Positions 28,688-41,300 of a stretch of DNA of 64,000 nucleotides are shown here, in pieces. A program made the position numbers and the translations under genes. Each line of letters starts with the position of its first letter. Positions within the stretch are counted from its first letter, which is position 1. The notes under the pieces were generated by a model that saw only the letters and a program-made list of their open reading frames with translations, made no database searches and was not told where the DNA came from. The stretch lies in NCBI GenBank assembly GCA_040954595.2, contig CM082594.2, positions 9,672,001-9,736,000 of the forward strand. Direction: 5' to 3'. Source of the DNA: Balanoglossus misakiensis. Lineage: Eukaryota; Hemichordata.

Positions 28688-29833
28688 TAACTTGTTTATT
28701 CTGAGAGAGAGATGCAAGCAGAAGATTCTCCTTTCTCAGTCACGTTTCTTTCCGTTCATTGTGAAAAGAAAATTGAAATGCCTTCTAAGAACTCCTGACA
28801 GTGACAGGTTGATTCTTCACATAATTATGGTGAAATAGAATCTTTCTGTAAGTGCAGGAATTCACGGAAGCATTTCACTGGAAAACACCTCAAGCAACCA
28901 TGTCTTTTTATCCTCCCGTGTCTGTAATTCAATCTGGTACAGCTGTTTCTGTCAATAAAAACTTGTAGTTTGGAGCACTCTCATTGGTTAAAAGAATATC
29001 AATGATATCGCAGATGTATTTTAAAACTATTGTAAAGATACCGATGACAAATAGTAAATTGAGGACTAGTTTCATTGCTGCAAGACAGGGTGGTTTGTTT
29101 CTGTATTGATCTGAAGCATACTTTGAAAGTCACTCTCTGTTTTCTCAGAATAACGAGACTGGATTTTCTTCATAAAAGTACCGTCCTGCTAGGGTTTGCA
29201 AATTTGTTGTAGATTTCTTTAGAGTGTTGAAACAAGTTTGGTGTTGCATTCTGGGTAATGGAAAAGCATGGACATGAGTATAGGGGTGACCCCATATTGG
29301 AATGTTGTGTGTCTGGTCTGAGAATTGAGCTTTAGATTTCTGAATTTCCTGTATTTCAGACATGATTTAACTTGAATTTTTCAGTTGTGATTGACTCAAA
29401 GTTAAAAGCAAAAACAGAACTCAAGCAAGCAAAAAAGAGAAGCATGTAATGTTGGCTTGGCATTCTTGGTGGGAAAGATTAGCTCCAAATTGTATGTTGA
29501 GTGAGTGGTGAGTTCATTGAAAACCCGCTAATTGGTTCTCAGTTCAACTGCTGTTCACAAAAGCAGCTGACCCGGCTATTCAATCGCCGTGCTCAGTCAA
29601 TCTGACACGGTCAAAAAAGGGAAAATAAAAACGGGTTAGTTCCATTTCAGCCTGTTGAGTGCAGCGTTTGTTTGTGAACAGTGGGTCTTTTCTGTGACCT
29701 GCTTGGTACCATGCATGCCATCGTACGAGAAAGCCTTTTAAATCTCATTTTCATGTATCCAGGATCCACATTTGGTTTCTAAATCATATCCACTTCTTTT
29801 TCTGGGCAAGATTGAAGTAGGAAAGGTGTGACC

Positions 29834-29898
29834 TTGTTCAACTGTACAAGTTATACTAAAATATGACATTGTTCAACTGTACAAGTTATACTAAAATA
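29834..29898. repeat. Two-copy 35-bp tandem duplication upstream of the ADAR exon
   Basis: The 30-base segment at 29834-29863 (starting TTGTTCAACTGTACAAG) recurs identically at 29869-29898, a period of 35. The second copy ends about 20 nt before the splice acceptor at 29919, so it lies where the branch point and pyrimidine tract would sit. Confidence 0.9.
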
Positions 29899-29919
29899 AT
29901 TATCTTTATTGTTACCTAG

Positions 29920-31991
29920 GAGACCAGAATGGCAGTGAATCTGCAGGAGAAGTGAAAGAAAACATAAGTGAGAATCAAGACCAACCAGCAGCCATGGAAT
30001 CGAGCGATCAAGAGAGCAAGGACGTTGAGGGTCGCGAACGCAACATCAAGCGGCCACTGGAGGATGAGCAGAACTCCATGAATCTACGACAGCGTCCGCG
30101 CAAACGGAAGAAGATGCCAGGACCCGTGCTACCAAAGAACGCGCTGATGCAGCTGAACGAAATCCGACCAGGATTGCAGTTTAAGTTTGTGTCGCAGAGC
30201 GGGCCTGTGCACGCGCCCACGTTTGTCATGTCTGTGGAAGTCAACGGGCAGATGTTTGAGGGAATGGGAACAACGAAGAAGAAGGCCAAGCTGCAAGCTG
30301 CCGAGAAGGCGCTGCGATCGTTTGTTCAGTTTCCGAACGCGTCAGAAGCGCACAGAGCCATGGGCAGACAGATTGTTAACTCAGATTTCACTTCGGACGC
30401 CATGGATCTCTCCGACGTGAATTTGTTCAACACATTCGAGACGTCGGAAATGGCGGCCAAAGAAGGCGAAACGATTCCACCTGAACAACCCATGGAAGAG
30501 AAAGCACAGACACAGAACGGAACACATCAGGACAGCCCACCTAACCCGTTCGCGCAAAGCCCAACACCTCGAGCACCACTATCGCCGCCAACCGGGAAAA
30601 ATCCCATCATGCTCCTGAATGAACTGCGACCGGGACTGAAGTATGAGTTCGTGTCAGAAACAGGTGAAAGCCACGCAAAGAATTTTGTGATGTCAGTGAC
30701 GATAGACGGACAGAGCTTCACAGGCTCAGCCAGGAATAAAAAAATGGCCAAAGCTCGTGCTGCTCAGGCAGCGCTTGCCAAAATCTACAATTTGGTGCCT
30801 GCAGTTGCCCCAGGGCTTCAATCTATTCCAAGCGGCAACTCGTCTCTTCACACACCTCAAGTGCTCGCAGACCAGGTACATAAACTCGTTTTGACCAAAT
30901 TTGGTGAACTGACTGACAATTTTACGTCCCCCTATGCTAGAAGGAAAGTTTTGGCTGGCATTGTGATGACACGAGGTAGCGAGATCAGCGATGCCAAGGT
31001 CATCTGTGTTTCCACGGGCACTAAATGTATCAATGGCGAATACATGTCTGACCAGGGACTTGCATTGAATGATTGCCATGCTGAGATTGTCACCCGCAGG
31101 TCTTTGGTCCGGTATCTTTACACACAACTCGAGTTGTTCCTAACAAACGAAGGTGAGAAGTCGATCTTCACCCAACGTGAAGAGGGATGTGGATACAAAT
31201 TACACGATGACGTGAGATTCCATCTGTACATAAGTACTTCACCGTGCGGAGACGCCCGAATTTTCTCCCCGCACGAGACGGGAGTCGACGGAGACGCCAC
31301 GGATCGCCACCCGAACCGCAAAGCACGTGGACAGCTGCGCACGAAGATCGAGTCAGGCGAGGGCACTATTCCGGTTAAGCCGGACTCGGCGATCCAGACA
31401 TGGGACGGAATACTCCAAGGAGAGCGGCTCCTGACGATGTCTTGCAGCGACAAGATTGCGCGATGGAATGTACTTGGAATCCAGGGAGCTCTCCTGAGTC
31501 ACTTTGTGGAGCCGGTTTATATCTCCAGCATCATCCTGGGTTCGTTGTACCACGGTGACCATCTATCAAGAGCCGTCTACAACCGCGCCAACGACATCGA
31601 AGATTTGCCGCCGTTGTTTCACCTGAACAAGCCTCTCCTAAGCGGTATCAGCAACACAGAAAGTCGACAGCCAGGCAAAGCACCCAACTTCAGTATTAAC
31701 TGGACGGTGTTGGATGAAGGCATGGAGGTCATCAACGCGATGACCGGGAAGGACGACTATGGCCGCCCGTCCAGGATCTCAAAGAATGCCTTCTACCGGC
31801 ACTTCAAGCAGCTCTACGGACGCATATCAATGATCACGGATGATATGCAGAAACCCCAGTTTTATGGCGACGCCAAACTCAAATCACTGACGTACCAAAA
31901 CGCCAAGCAGCAGATGTACAAGACCTTTCAGAAGGCAGGACTCGGGTCTTGGGTTGAAAAGCCCATTGAGCAAGACCAGTTTGACATGTGA
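29920..31991 (+). CDS. ADARB1-like: ADAR2-type double-stranded RNA-specific adenosine deaminase
   Basis: Deaminates adenosine to inosine in double-stranded RNA, normally in the nucleus. From the ATG at 29994 the frame gives 665 residues; it stays open upstream to an acceptor at 29919, so an upstream exon may add a few. A basic nuclear-localisation-like stretch (KRPLED, RPRKRKK) precedes dsRNA-binding domain 1 (about residues 48-113) and domain 2 (about 201-266), each with the KKKAK or [10 protein letters not shown] end helix. The deaminase domain fills about 286-665. Its zinc and catalytic residues are present: H362 and E364 in CHAEI, C418 in SPCGD, C484 in SCSDK. E456 in GEGTIPV matches the base-flipping glutamate of human ADAR2. 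The C-terminal inositol-hexakisphosphate site motif WVEKPxEQDQF is intact. The order and linker motifs ([23 protein letters not shown]) match ADAR2 rather than ADAR1. The oddity is that all domains lie in one exon without introns. The family call is near certain; the exact start is not. Confidence 0.97.
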
Positions 31992-32375
31992 GCCAACATG
32001 ACACACTTCTCCCCAGACAAATTAAAAGTAAAACAAATCAGGTGTTAGAGAAAAAAAGACAGTGCAGGTTTTTCTCAGTTTTTGAAATAATTGTGCTACA
32101 AAATGGAGAAAGAGTTAAGAATTCTTCACATATATGAGGTTTTAAGAATTCATATCCAGATATCTACTACAAAAGTTTGTTTTATTTTGTTTGCAAAAAG
32201 GGAATCATAAAATCCTTCAACATGACTGTCATATGTATATGAAAAGTTTGAAAATGTTATCCAAATTTTTAGTTTTGGCTGGCTAAATAATATAAACAGC
32301 CATGCCACAGCTTGCTTACATGAGAAGTACAAAAAAACATTCATTGATTTATGTTTCAAAAACATTCCCATAATT

Positions 32376-32381
32376 AATAAA
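32376..32381 (+). terminator. Candidate proximal polyadenylation signal of ADAR
   Basis: AATAAA about 385 nt after the ADAR stop codon. It is the first plus-strand AATAAA I found downstream of the gene. Use of this site is inferred; later hexamers exist. Confidence 0.35.
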
Positions 32382-32880
32382 ATCATTTGACTGGCACCAT
32401 GATAAACTTCATTTCCCCCGCCAGAGCCTGTATTCATTAAGGTGACTAAATGACATTTCTCAATTTCGGAAGTCGTACTTGTAAGTCAGGTCAAACATCA
32501 CGTTCATAATGTCAACCAGAAGACAGACTGCAAGCCCGGCCCCTGAAACTGAATGAATATGTGTATATAACATTAGCTTTATAGGTCAAGTATTTTGATA
32601 TTATTATTGGGGTAACCATAGGAACGAAAAACGAAAGGTCTAGGGAAAATAGTTGACACACAACTAAGATATCTTGGGCTCGTTTTTGATGAGCCTGCAT
32701 TCTTTTAAAAGCAAGGTGCCAGATTTTATGATTACCGTAAGAAGCAGTTTGCCCATACTGATATTGGTGTGAAAGTTTATCATGATATCCATGTTACCGG
32801 AAGAATTATCTTCTGTTTTGCATTTGTACCCATCATTTGGAGTTTAGTGTGAGGGAAAAATTGGTATTCTGAAAGTTGTT

Positions 32881-32941
32881 GTTTTGATTTTGTTTTGTTT
32901 TGTTCAGTTCTGTTTTGTAATGTTTTGTTTTGTTTTGTTTT
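32881..32941. repeat. (TTTTG)n simple repeat
   Basis: Imperfect run of TTTTG pentamers interrupted by GTTCAGTTC and GTAATG, downstream of ADAR. Confidence 0.85.
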
Positions 32942-35900
32942 CAGTTACCAGTAATCTTGAAAAACTTAATTTGAGATCAGTATCATGTTTGGAAGCCAGT
33001 ACTTTGCCAGGGATTATCTTCCAACGAACAGTACTGATACTGACGCAAATATTTTGAAGTCAATTCTGCATTGATGGGAAACTTTATTGATAGACATTTT
33101 TTACTGTTGCAAGGAGGTTACCTCAACACGGGCATACTTTGAAGACAGGAAATGACCAGTTCTGTAGTTTAATTTAAGTTTTAGTAAATGTATCATATGT
33201 TTGTTTGTTGAAGTGAACTTTGCACTTTCCTCGGTTGTTTTTGTTTGTTTCCAAAGGTATGAGGATGAAATGTTATGATATTAGACATCAAACATAACTT
33301 GCCACAGAAATTGTTTTCAGTGAAAACATATCAAAAATACAGTTCTGTCATGAAAGTTACAGGTTTTCAGATGTGAAGTTGAAAGAGCAAAATTTGAGCA
33401 GTGCGACACTTACGTGATGTCAGTATGTTGGTTGGCAGATTACGGGAGACATTGTGTCTAGCTTATATGTAATCCCTTGGTGTCATGGCGACACAAAGTG
33501 ACACAAAAGCATGAAAGAGTCTAAATCATACAAAAATATCTGATTCAAAATGAATAATCCTTTAAAGGAACTTTCTTTGACTATTGCTGTCCATTTTACA
33601 GTTTAGATTAATAACCTGTGTAGTGTTACGAAGCATGATTTAATTCATAAGTTGTCGTTTTTTTGTTTCACAGAAAGATCATTAGTTTAGTCACAGTGTT
33701 TTTGTTTTTCAAGTGAGAGTGATTTGCACCAATGCAAATTATATGCGCAATAGTGAGCCAGATCACAGTGGATATGCGAACAGTGCTTTAAATGGAATTC
33801 TTTGGAAATGCACTCTGGTGTATTTTTTTAAAAATTATAACTTTCTTGAAGATTTTTCATGTTATTCAGTTCACATATCCTTTATAGATTATTTGTTTAT
33901 GAAGTGAGTCAGTCTTGGCAAATTTACCAGTGAGATTTTTATTTTCATTCGAACGGATCAAAGGGACGGCAGCCATCTTGAATCGTCAAATGTTCCAAAC
34001 ATAACATGTAAACCTCCGATATGTTTACCACTGTTTTAAGATGCCATATTAGAAATGTTTTAAGCATGTTTTTTTTAATTTGTGTTTATTTCATAATGTA
34101 TGATGTTTGTTTTAAGTTGTATTCTGTGTTAGCTGAACTTTTACATTTCAACAAAGAGCACATTTCTGGACTGTAGATGCTTGTGGCGTATAATACATTT
34201 TTTTGTCTGGATGACATTCTTGTGATTTTAAAATGTTCTGTGCTTGTACACTCCTCCACACAAGGACAAATGCATCAGTCTGTGCTTATAATCGAGATAA
34301 AAAATGTGACAAACCTCAAGTGCAAAACAACATAACTAGAGTAAACCAAATGAGGGTATTTCTGAGAAAGCTGGGGTTACTGGTAAACAACTGACTGTAG
34401 ACATTGCAAGGTTGATCTCCACAAATTGTGTTTGTCCTTGTCGTGGATTTTTCTTCTGTTATGTAAATAGATTGTACCATTTTTGTTTTTGATTGTTATT
34501 TCATATAAATGCAATTTTGTTGTGAACATGTATCTGTACTAAAAAGAAACTTGCTCAAAAAACAATTTACGTAAATCTTGTTGAATTACAACTAGTGACA
34601 TCAGAGTTAGACTATTGCATGCTGGGAAAAGTTAGATTGTTGGTCACTTCAAGTCTCCAGTGAGTCCACCTTATGAGAATTCACATCGGTTTATCAGCAT
34701 TATTGATATAAAGCTGTCACAACGAAGCACAGCATCACAAAAATTTATCTTTACTGTATTTTTGATAAAGCAATCTTAATAACATAAAAAACAGACATAT
34801 TTGCACCACGTATGCGCAAGAGTTCATATTTTTACATAAAAAAGGAGCAATCGGGAAATGACAGTATATCTAGAAAAAGTTCTGCCTGGTATGCTGTTTC
34901 ATTCTTGAGGTTTGGTGCCACAATATGTGAAAAAAACAAAGGTGATTTTAAGTAGTTTAGATAATAATTGAACAAGATATTTTGCTTGAAATGATAGGAT
35001 GATGTAGACTTTTATGGAGACTGTATTTCCTCATGATTTGTCCGGTTTCCACCGAAATATGACAATATTAGCATAATTCTGTATATTTTGCTTATTGGAG
35101 GAAAAAAATGACAAAATGTAGCTGTCGGTTCAAGAAATGTAAGTAGTGTATTTCTGCAAACTTTTCTGTATTTATTTTAGTGGGGTTAGTCTAGGTCATG
35201 TGGTACACCATAGTGTAGTCTGCTTGTATTTTCCATGTTCATTAAAATTTGGTGACAATTTGTAAACATGTATGAGTGGTGCTTGTTTGTGTATGTGCGT
35301 TTGACTGAAGTAAGTCACTTGCAACGTATAGAGATCGTGAATATTTTAAACAAGACTCTGGAACTTATTTCTGAAATCACAACATGCTGACCATTTAGGA
35401 AATATGCTTTTACAATGCCACATCTGTGAGCTTTTTCAAAATTCAATAGGATTATAACCACATCAGGTATCTTGGACAAAGTGAATCTTTATTACATCCC
35501 ATTGTCCCCAGACAAAACATTCTGAAAGACCTTTCCATGCAAATCAAAATGGGGGAATAGTAGGAATTGATAATCTGTTCGGAATCTGTTACTGCGTGAA
35601 AATATTGTCAGGGATAATAATTTCAAAAGTATTGCTCTTGTGAATGGAATGAAAAATTAAGTTGAACTAAAATAATGGGAACAATTTTGCAATTAAAGGT
35701 AGGGTATGACGTCGATGCAAAATTTTGAGGTGGTCTCCATGTCAACCAGTACTTCATAAAAAAAACGTGTAGCACATCACATATTTGGTGACCGATTTCG
35801 CTGACAGAGGGCGCTCTTCTGATACTGGCCCACGATGGTGTATGATACGGAAAAAAACTTAGATTTTCAAATAGTTTAGTAGCACCTAGAAAAAAATATC

Positions 35901-36621
35901 ACCGATAAAATAAATTTCACAAATCAGAGTAATAATGTCATCATTTAATTTCAGTCGGACAATTTCTTAGCATGTGCTTAGAGCCACAATTTGTGGTCAG
36001 CGCCCCCAACGTACATTGAAAGTAATACTTTGTGAAGCACATGGCGGAAAGATGACGAGAGGTACGTTCAGATTTTTGAACAACGAAGAACACGTTATAA
36101 TCACATCATTGAAGCTCTGGACTTTGCATATAATGTTTATGTTGGCCTCAGAATTGTCTTGTTACCACCATTCTGTTCATTCTAACTTTAATTCCAGGCC
36201 TTTTATGTAAATATCATCTGTCAACCAGTGCTATACAGTAATCCATGTCGCCATTTTGTACGTTACAGCCTCGATCGAGTCACTTTGAACCACCAGACAC
36301 CGGGGATATTCCAATGTGAGTACCAACATATCGTCACCGGAATTAATTTTAAAGTTAAGAAGGTATTTTGCAGTAGTTTAAAATAAGAACTATATTTTTG
36401 GTTGGGTGGAAGTTAGGATATGAATATTATTATACCCTCCCTCCCCTACCCAGTCTGTTCTCGGCCAGTTGAGGGGTCAAAACGTGTAAAATTGCACTTT
36501 GGGTAAAAAAGTAGACAAATCATGGTGGCAGATTCTTTTGAAGGCATTCACTTAACAACACTAACCCACACATAAAAACACGCAGTCAGAAAGTCTATAT
36601 TTCACTCAGTAGCCATCAAGT

Positions 36622-36627
36622 TTTATT
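36622..36627 (-). terminator. Candidate polyadenylation signal of WDR37
   Basis: TTTATT on the plus strand, i.e. AATAAA read on the minus strand, in the context CTGAATAAAACTTG. It lies about 1.75 kb downstream of the WDR37 stop. Other minus-strand hexamers may exist between it and the stop, so the site used is uncertain. Confidence 0.4.
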
Positions 36628-38382
36628 CAGCATATATAGAAGAAAACAAAACATTTGACAGTAATCTTCAAAAACCCTGAGAAAACAAATATTAAAGCTA
36701 ACAAGTATGTAAATAAATGTACATCGGTGATCATAGAAATCTGGAAACATGCAGAGTCAGCCATCACAAATGTTACAGACATGTCTAATTTTAAAGTATG
36801 AGAACAAATTTAAATGTCAGTGCAAGCTTTAAACACAGATACATATTTTTGTAAGAATACCAGAAAATGCCACTGTACTGTTGTATTTCTGACTTCCAAT
36901 GGATTCAAGTAGATATAAGTGAACTGTTGAGATGGGATCACAACATACTAAATTTTCTGATTCATATCTGTCAAGATTTATTTTTCTAGATAAAAAGAGT
37001 TGTTACTGACCCTTTGCTCAAAGTACTGAAATTGTCACTCACACTTGATATAATGATTGTTTCAAGAGGATCATTAACCCTTTCACCCCCAGTTCTCTCT
37101 ATAGAGGTCCAAATTTACCATAGAAAACAATGGTTTTGGACTGAACCATGGCAGTGAAGGGGTTAATACTTTACACACAAACCCTTATAACAGTAGCTTT
37201 AATCCAAAACTGTTAACTGCCTTTAGACACACAACTTAAAAAAACTCCTAAACTCACTATAAATATACATAAACTTTCTCATGTACTTATTAGTATACAA
37301 CATGCATGCTTTCTGGATTTCGTTTGCTACATATTCAGCCTTATGGTTATATGTTATGATAAAAAGTAAATAAAAAAAAATATTTACAAATGTATACTTA
37401 TGAAATAAATTATCACTTTCTATGACAATTAATGTAAGTAAGATTCAAACAATGTTTATCAAAACAAAAACAGACCACAATCTTATACAACAAAAAAGTG
37501 TCTATATGCTGAAGCCTCTTTCAAGTTGATCTGTCTCTGTTTCAACTTATCAAAATTCTAAATTTCTTCAAAGCATAACGAATTAATTCCCAACCTCCTC
37601 CTAGCAAAGAATGGTACAGTCCTATTGCACGAGAATATGGTGGGCTAGTTCAATGAGGAATTAGGGGTGTGTACAAAACATTGATAATGTATCTAAAGAA
37701 AAGAGTTTGTGTTGGAAAACAGCCTCATGTATGTTTGTGCTTGTCAATTCAATATTATACATGTAGTACCTTTTCAAAACTAATGCCAGACTCTTTTGAC
37801 AAAGGAGTTCAATATTTGAAGTCAAAATGCCATATTAAGATACAAGCCACATAAAGTTCCCTTATCAGCTGCATAGATTGCACGTTATATAAATTCACAT
37901 AGGTAGCCTACTGTGTCGATACGAGTGATTTAACATGGCTTTAGGTCAAAGATCAAGGTCATTATACTTATCTATATGTATAGGTGACTTAAGGTCAGAG
38001 ATTCTAACCTTGACATCATGTGACCCAGGTAACTAGGTTTTTATGAAGACTTGGTTTGTCCTGAATTAAATGTTATAATATTCCTTCAAGGTAGAAGGAA
38101 TATCCTCTAAACCAAGATTACCCTTTGACCTGGTAGATGTTTTGAAAGCCCAAGCAAATGTGATGAATATTTGGGTATATAACCCCTGCTACAGTAAGCA
38201 TGGGTCAAAAGTCGAAGGTTACTGCAATGACCAATGAAAATACAAGGTGAATACTTTGTAGCCTTGCAACCAATGAGGAATGGTATCATCTTTAGACCCA
38301 GGGGCATTCTTCGTTTATCGTATTGTACCGCCAGTACCGTACTACCATCCTCAAAAGCCAACTCTCTGGGAATTTTTTCCCG
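36628..38382 (-). other. Presumed WDR37 3' UTR
   Basis: Non-coding sequence between the WDR37 stop codon and the candidate polyadenylation signal. It contains a 95-bp TTAA-flanked MITE at 37073-37167. No coding exon was recognised on either strand. Confidence 0.45.
37073..37167. mobile_element. 95-bp TTAA-flanked MITE (piggyBac-like ends)
   Basis: The ends are inverted repeats: ATTAACCCTTTCAC on the left and GTGAAGGGGTTAAT on the right, with one mismatch. If TTAA is the target duplication, the terminal repeats begin CCCTTTCAC, resembling the CCYT ends of piggyBac-type elements. The interior has a second inverted motif, GGTCCAAA ... TTTGGACT, around ACCATAGAAAACAATGG. A degenerate relative lies at about 39473-39567 in a WDR37 intron. 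No transposase; non-autonomous. The superfamily is inferred from the ends only. Confidence 0.6.
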
Positions 38383-41300
38383 CTACTTCTCGGTGGTTTG
38401 GTTAGCCAGACCACTGATATGCCACCCAAGGACCTGCCTGTCGAAGCCACAGCTGAAGAGATTACAAGTACTGCCGTCATCCACCCAAGCCGTGCTGCAA
38501 ACCATGCGACGATGACCCTGAAAATAGAGAGACATCACCGTGAATGGATGCATAGGCAACATATGTCAGAAACACTATGACTACAGCAGAAAAACTCCTT
38601 AAGTTTATGGAGATTGTTTTTTTAAAATCTCACCTGTCTACTACTCCTAGGGAGTCTGGCGAGTCGAACACCATTCAAATCAAACAGTCGTATTTGTCTG
38701 TTGTCATGCGGTATGGCCATCACATTGTACTGTGGTGATACTGACAACCTGTGAATATAAATGAATAACAATGAAATGACTTAACCCTTCACACATAGAT
38801 GGATGAAAGGCTGTATGAACAGTGCCAGTACACATCCATAAACTATCTTATGCCCTCCCCTGAGGGTTTAAATTCATTCATAAATATTTTACCTGTTGAC
38901 AGCTGAATCCACTCTGATGGTCGTGATAGGCGTTCTCATATTCTTCAAATCCCACACTTTGACAGTCCTGTCATCAGACCCACTCACCACGTTGTCACTA
39001 GATGCAAAACTTGCTGACGTTACAGCCCTACAGCAGTATCAAACGAAAATGAACTTCTTATTAATAATAAAAAAATAAAGAAATGTACAGCCTGAAAGCT
39101 ACATGGAACACAACAACTGTCATAATTTCATCATCAATCATTCTCTGTGTGAGGATTATATTCTGAGATAATGTCTGCATAATATTATATGTCAGATTAT
39201 TTTTAAATATGAAATGTGACGGGTTATTTTAAATCGTTCATCATTGTCTAATAATGGATTCACGTACTCTGTGTGTCCTTGAAAGACATTCACCGAATGA
39301 ATATTAGGATCTCTGAAATCCCAGAGTCTGAAAGTTGTGTCAGTGGACGAGGTCACGACCAGTTTCTGCATAGGATGTGTACAGCAGTGAGTCAGTTCTT
39401 GGTCATGTCCTGTACACAGAAATGACAATTAGTCAGTTTATAAAAAAATGTACTTTCTTTCCAGGACTATATGAACCCTGACATTAACATGTCTAATGCA
39501 ATCATTAGAGGTCCAATTTTACCATAGAAAACAATGGATTTGGACCAAACCATTGTGCTGAACAGGTCACAAACCACCAGGAGCATACCTGTAAGAGTAT
39601 GAATAAGTTCACAGGTTTCCACATCGTACAGATTAGCTGTTCTATCCCATGATGCTGTCACTATTTGCCGTCCATCTGTCATCCAGTCAGCTGATATGAT
39701 GACCCCTGTGTGACCTTCCAACACACACTGGGGCGTCCTGATCATTGTCATGTTGTCATTGTCCACTGAAACAAATAATAACAATTAGAGGTAACCCACT
39801 GAGCTAGTATCAACCAATGACAAACCCCAGGGGTCACACATCACCACTGATAAAGACCTAGCCTCCTGTTACTGAGGTAACTGTACTTACCTGCTGTGTC
39901 TACATCCTCTTTTTCAGAACCATCTAAATCGTCATCACCAGAAGATGGTCTAGATCTCAGCTGAAAGACCAAAAATAAATCAGATTTACACGCACAGTAC
40001 AAAGACTGAAAGGTATCAAAGTTGCAAGGTAATTAACTGTCCAATTAATTAAGATGAGTGTAACTCCGTTATCGTATCATCATTAAAGTATCGAAATGCA
40101 ACATAGACAGGTACCAGTACATACATGATCCTCTGCCAACTGAGGAAGGTTAACAAATGACCTCCACACATGAGCTTCATGATCTCCTGAGGCTGAAATA
40201 ATAAAATACGAATACTAAGTTGAAAATCTGAAATAACAACAAACAAAAGCTGTACTGTATTATACAGAATTCTAACAACTGACATTGCCAGTCGGTGTCC
40301 AGAAAATGATGCAATAATTCTCACACAAAACGTCAAAATAAACAAGCCTATATTATTACCTGTGACAGCCAGGGGTTCATTTGGATGAAATCTGATGGAA
40401 TTGACCGAACCAGAATGCCCAAGGTATTGAAGAACACATGCACCAGTTTCAATGTGCCATAATCTAGCTGTTCTGTCTGTTGGCAACAAACGCAAGAACC
40501 CACAGTCAATATTGCCAAAGCATGGGCTATATCAAATCATCTGGTCATAACTCAGCATAATTTGTGTTTCCCCAGACAGGTGTAGTGCACTTACCCGCAG
40601 AAGCAGTTCCAATGATTGGTTGGCCGAACCTTGCCCCACAAACTTCCCAGACTCCATCTCGGTGACCACGGAATGGACGCACAATCTGGCACATGGAACT
40701 GGACGCACTTGTGCCGGTCTTGAAACTGGAGACGATCTGAGGAAAACGGCCAGAAGGTTGGTGGTCAGACAACACAGATTAGCAAGACTAGATTAGCAAG
40801 ACTCAAGACTAGAGTGGAATACATGGCTACACTCACTTTACTGGTTGAAGCTTTGTATGTAGTCTTCAATTTCTGTGACAACTGGCTGGTACCTAGGCAA
40901 AACAAAAACAAAAGGTTAGTTCATTTACCTTGTAAATTTTCATAATCTTTATGTCAGTAACTGCAATGCGTTCTGAATAAATCTACAAACCACCTACACT
41001 CTTATTTTGGCTGGTGGTTTGAACAAAAAAATCATTGACACTGCTAACAATGGGAAATAACAATACCTTTGTTTTCTTTGACTTTCACTGATAATTTACC
41101 GGAACCATCCACTGAATCCATACCATCAGCACCCCTCTCATTTTGATAAATCTCCAGTTTTTCTGTTAATGTCTCAACTTTATCCTGCACTGCAAATTTA
41201 ATGAGAAATTATATTACTCATATGCAAATGAAATCAGTCAAGGCATGCATTGTCTGCAAAACAGGTCTGACAATGTTGTAACATTTTTTGTGGGAAAAGC

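Larger units (their letters stand above)
27077..29919 (+). other. Presumed ADAR 5' intron
   Basis: No coding sequence recognised. The segment ends in a usable acceptor (TTACCTAG, AG at 29918-29919). It contains the GA/GACA microsatellite at 28519-28687 and, just before the acceptor, a 35-bp-period tandem duplication. Its assignment as an intron depends on the first exon at 27070 or another upstream exon being real. Confidence 0.45.
31992..36300 (+). other. ADAR 3' UTR and ADAR-WDR37 intergenic region
   Basis: No coding sequence recognised. The region is AT-rich, with many short ORFs but no family motifs. The 3' end of ADAR cannot be fixed: candidate polyadenylation hexamers include AATAAA at 32376-32381 and at 35909-35914, and ATTAAA near 35239. 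A Pumilio-type TGTAAATA lies at 34462-34469, which would be in the 3' UTR if the distal site is used. A (TTTTG)n tract occupies 32881-32941. From about 35.7 to 36.3 kb the sequence is richer in CpG and in GGGCGCT/CGCCCCC-like words, suggesting a decayed repeat. Confidence 0.55.

Noticed and set aside
28517-28717. Minus-strand frame rich in Leu/Ser across 28.5-28.7 kb.
   Set aside because: It is the translation of the GA/GACA microsatellite.
30726-31453. Minus-strand frames of 111-133 codons opposite the ADAR catalytic domain.
   Set aside because: They are shadow frames of a conserved, clearly coding plus-strand exon.
38234-38580. Plus-strand frames of 85-93 codons over the last WDR37 exon.
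   Set aside because: They are antisense shadows of the WDR37 terminal coding exon, which is fixed by homology and splice phase.
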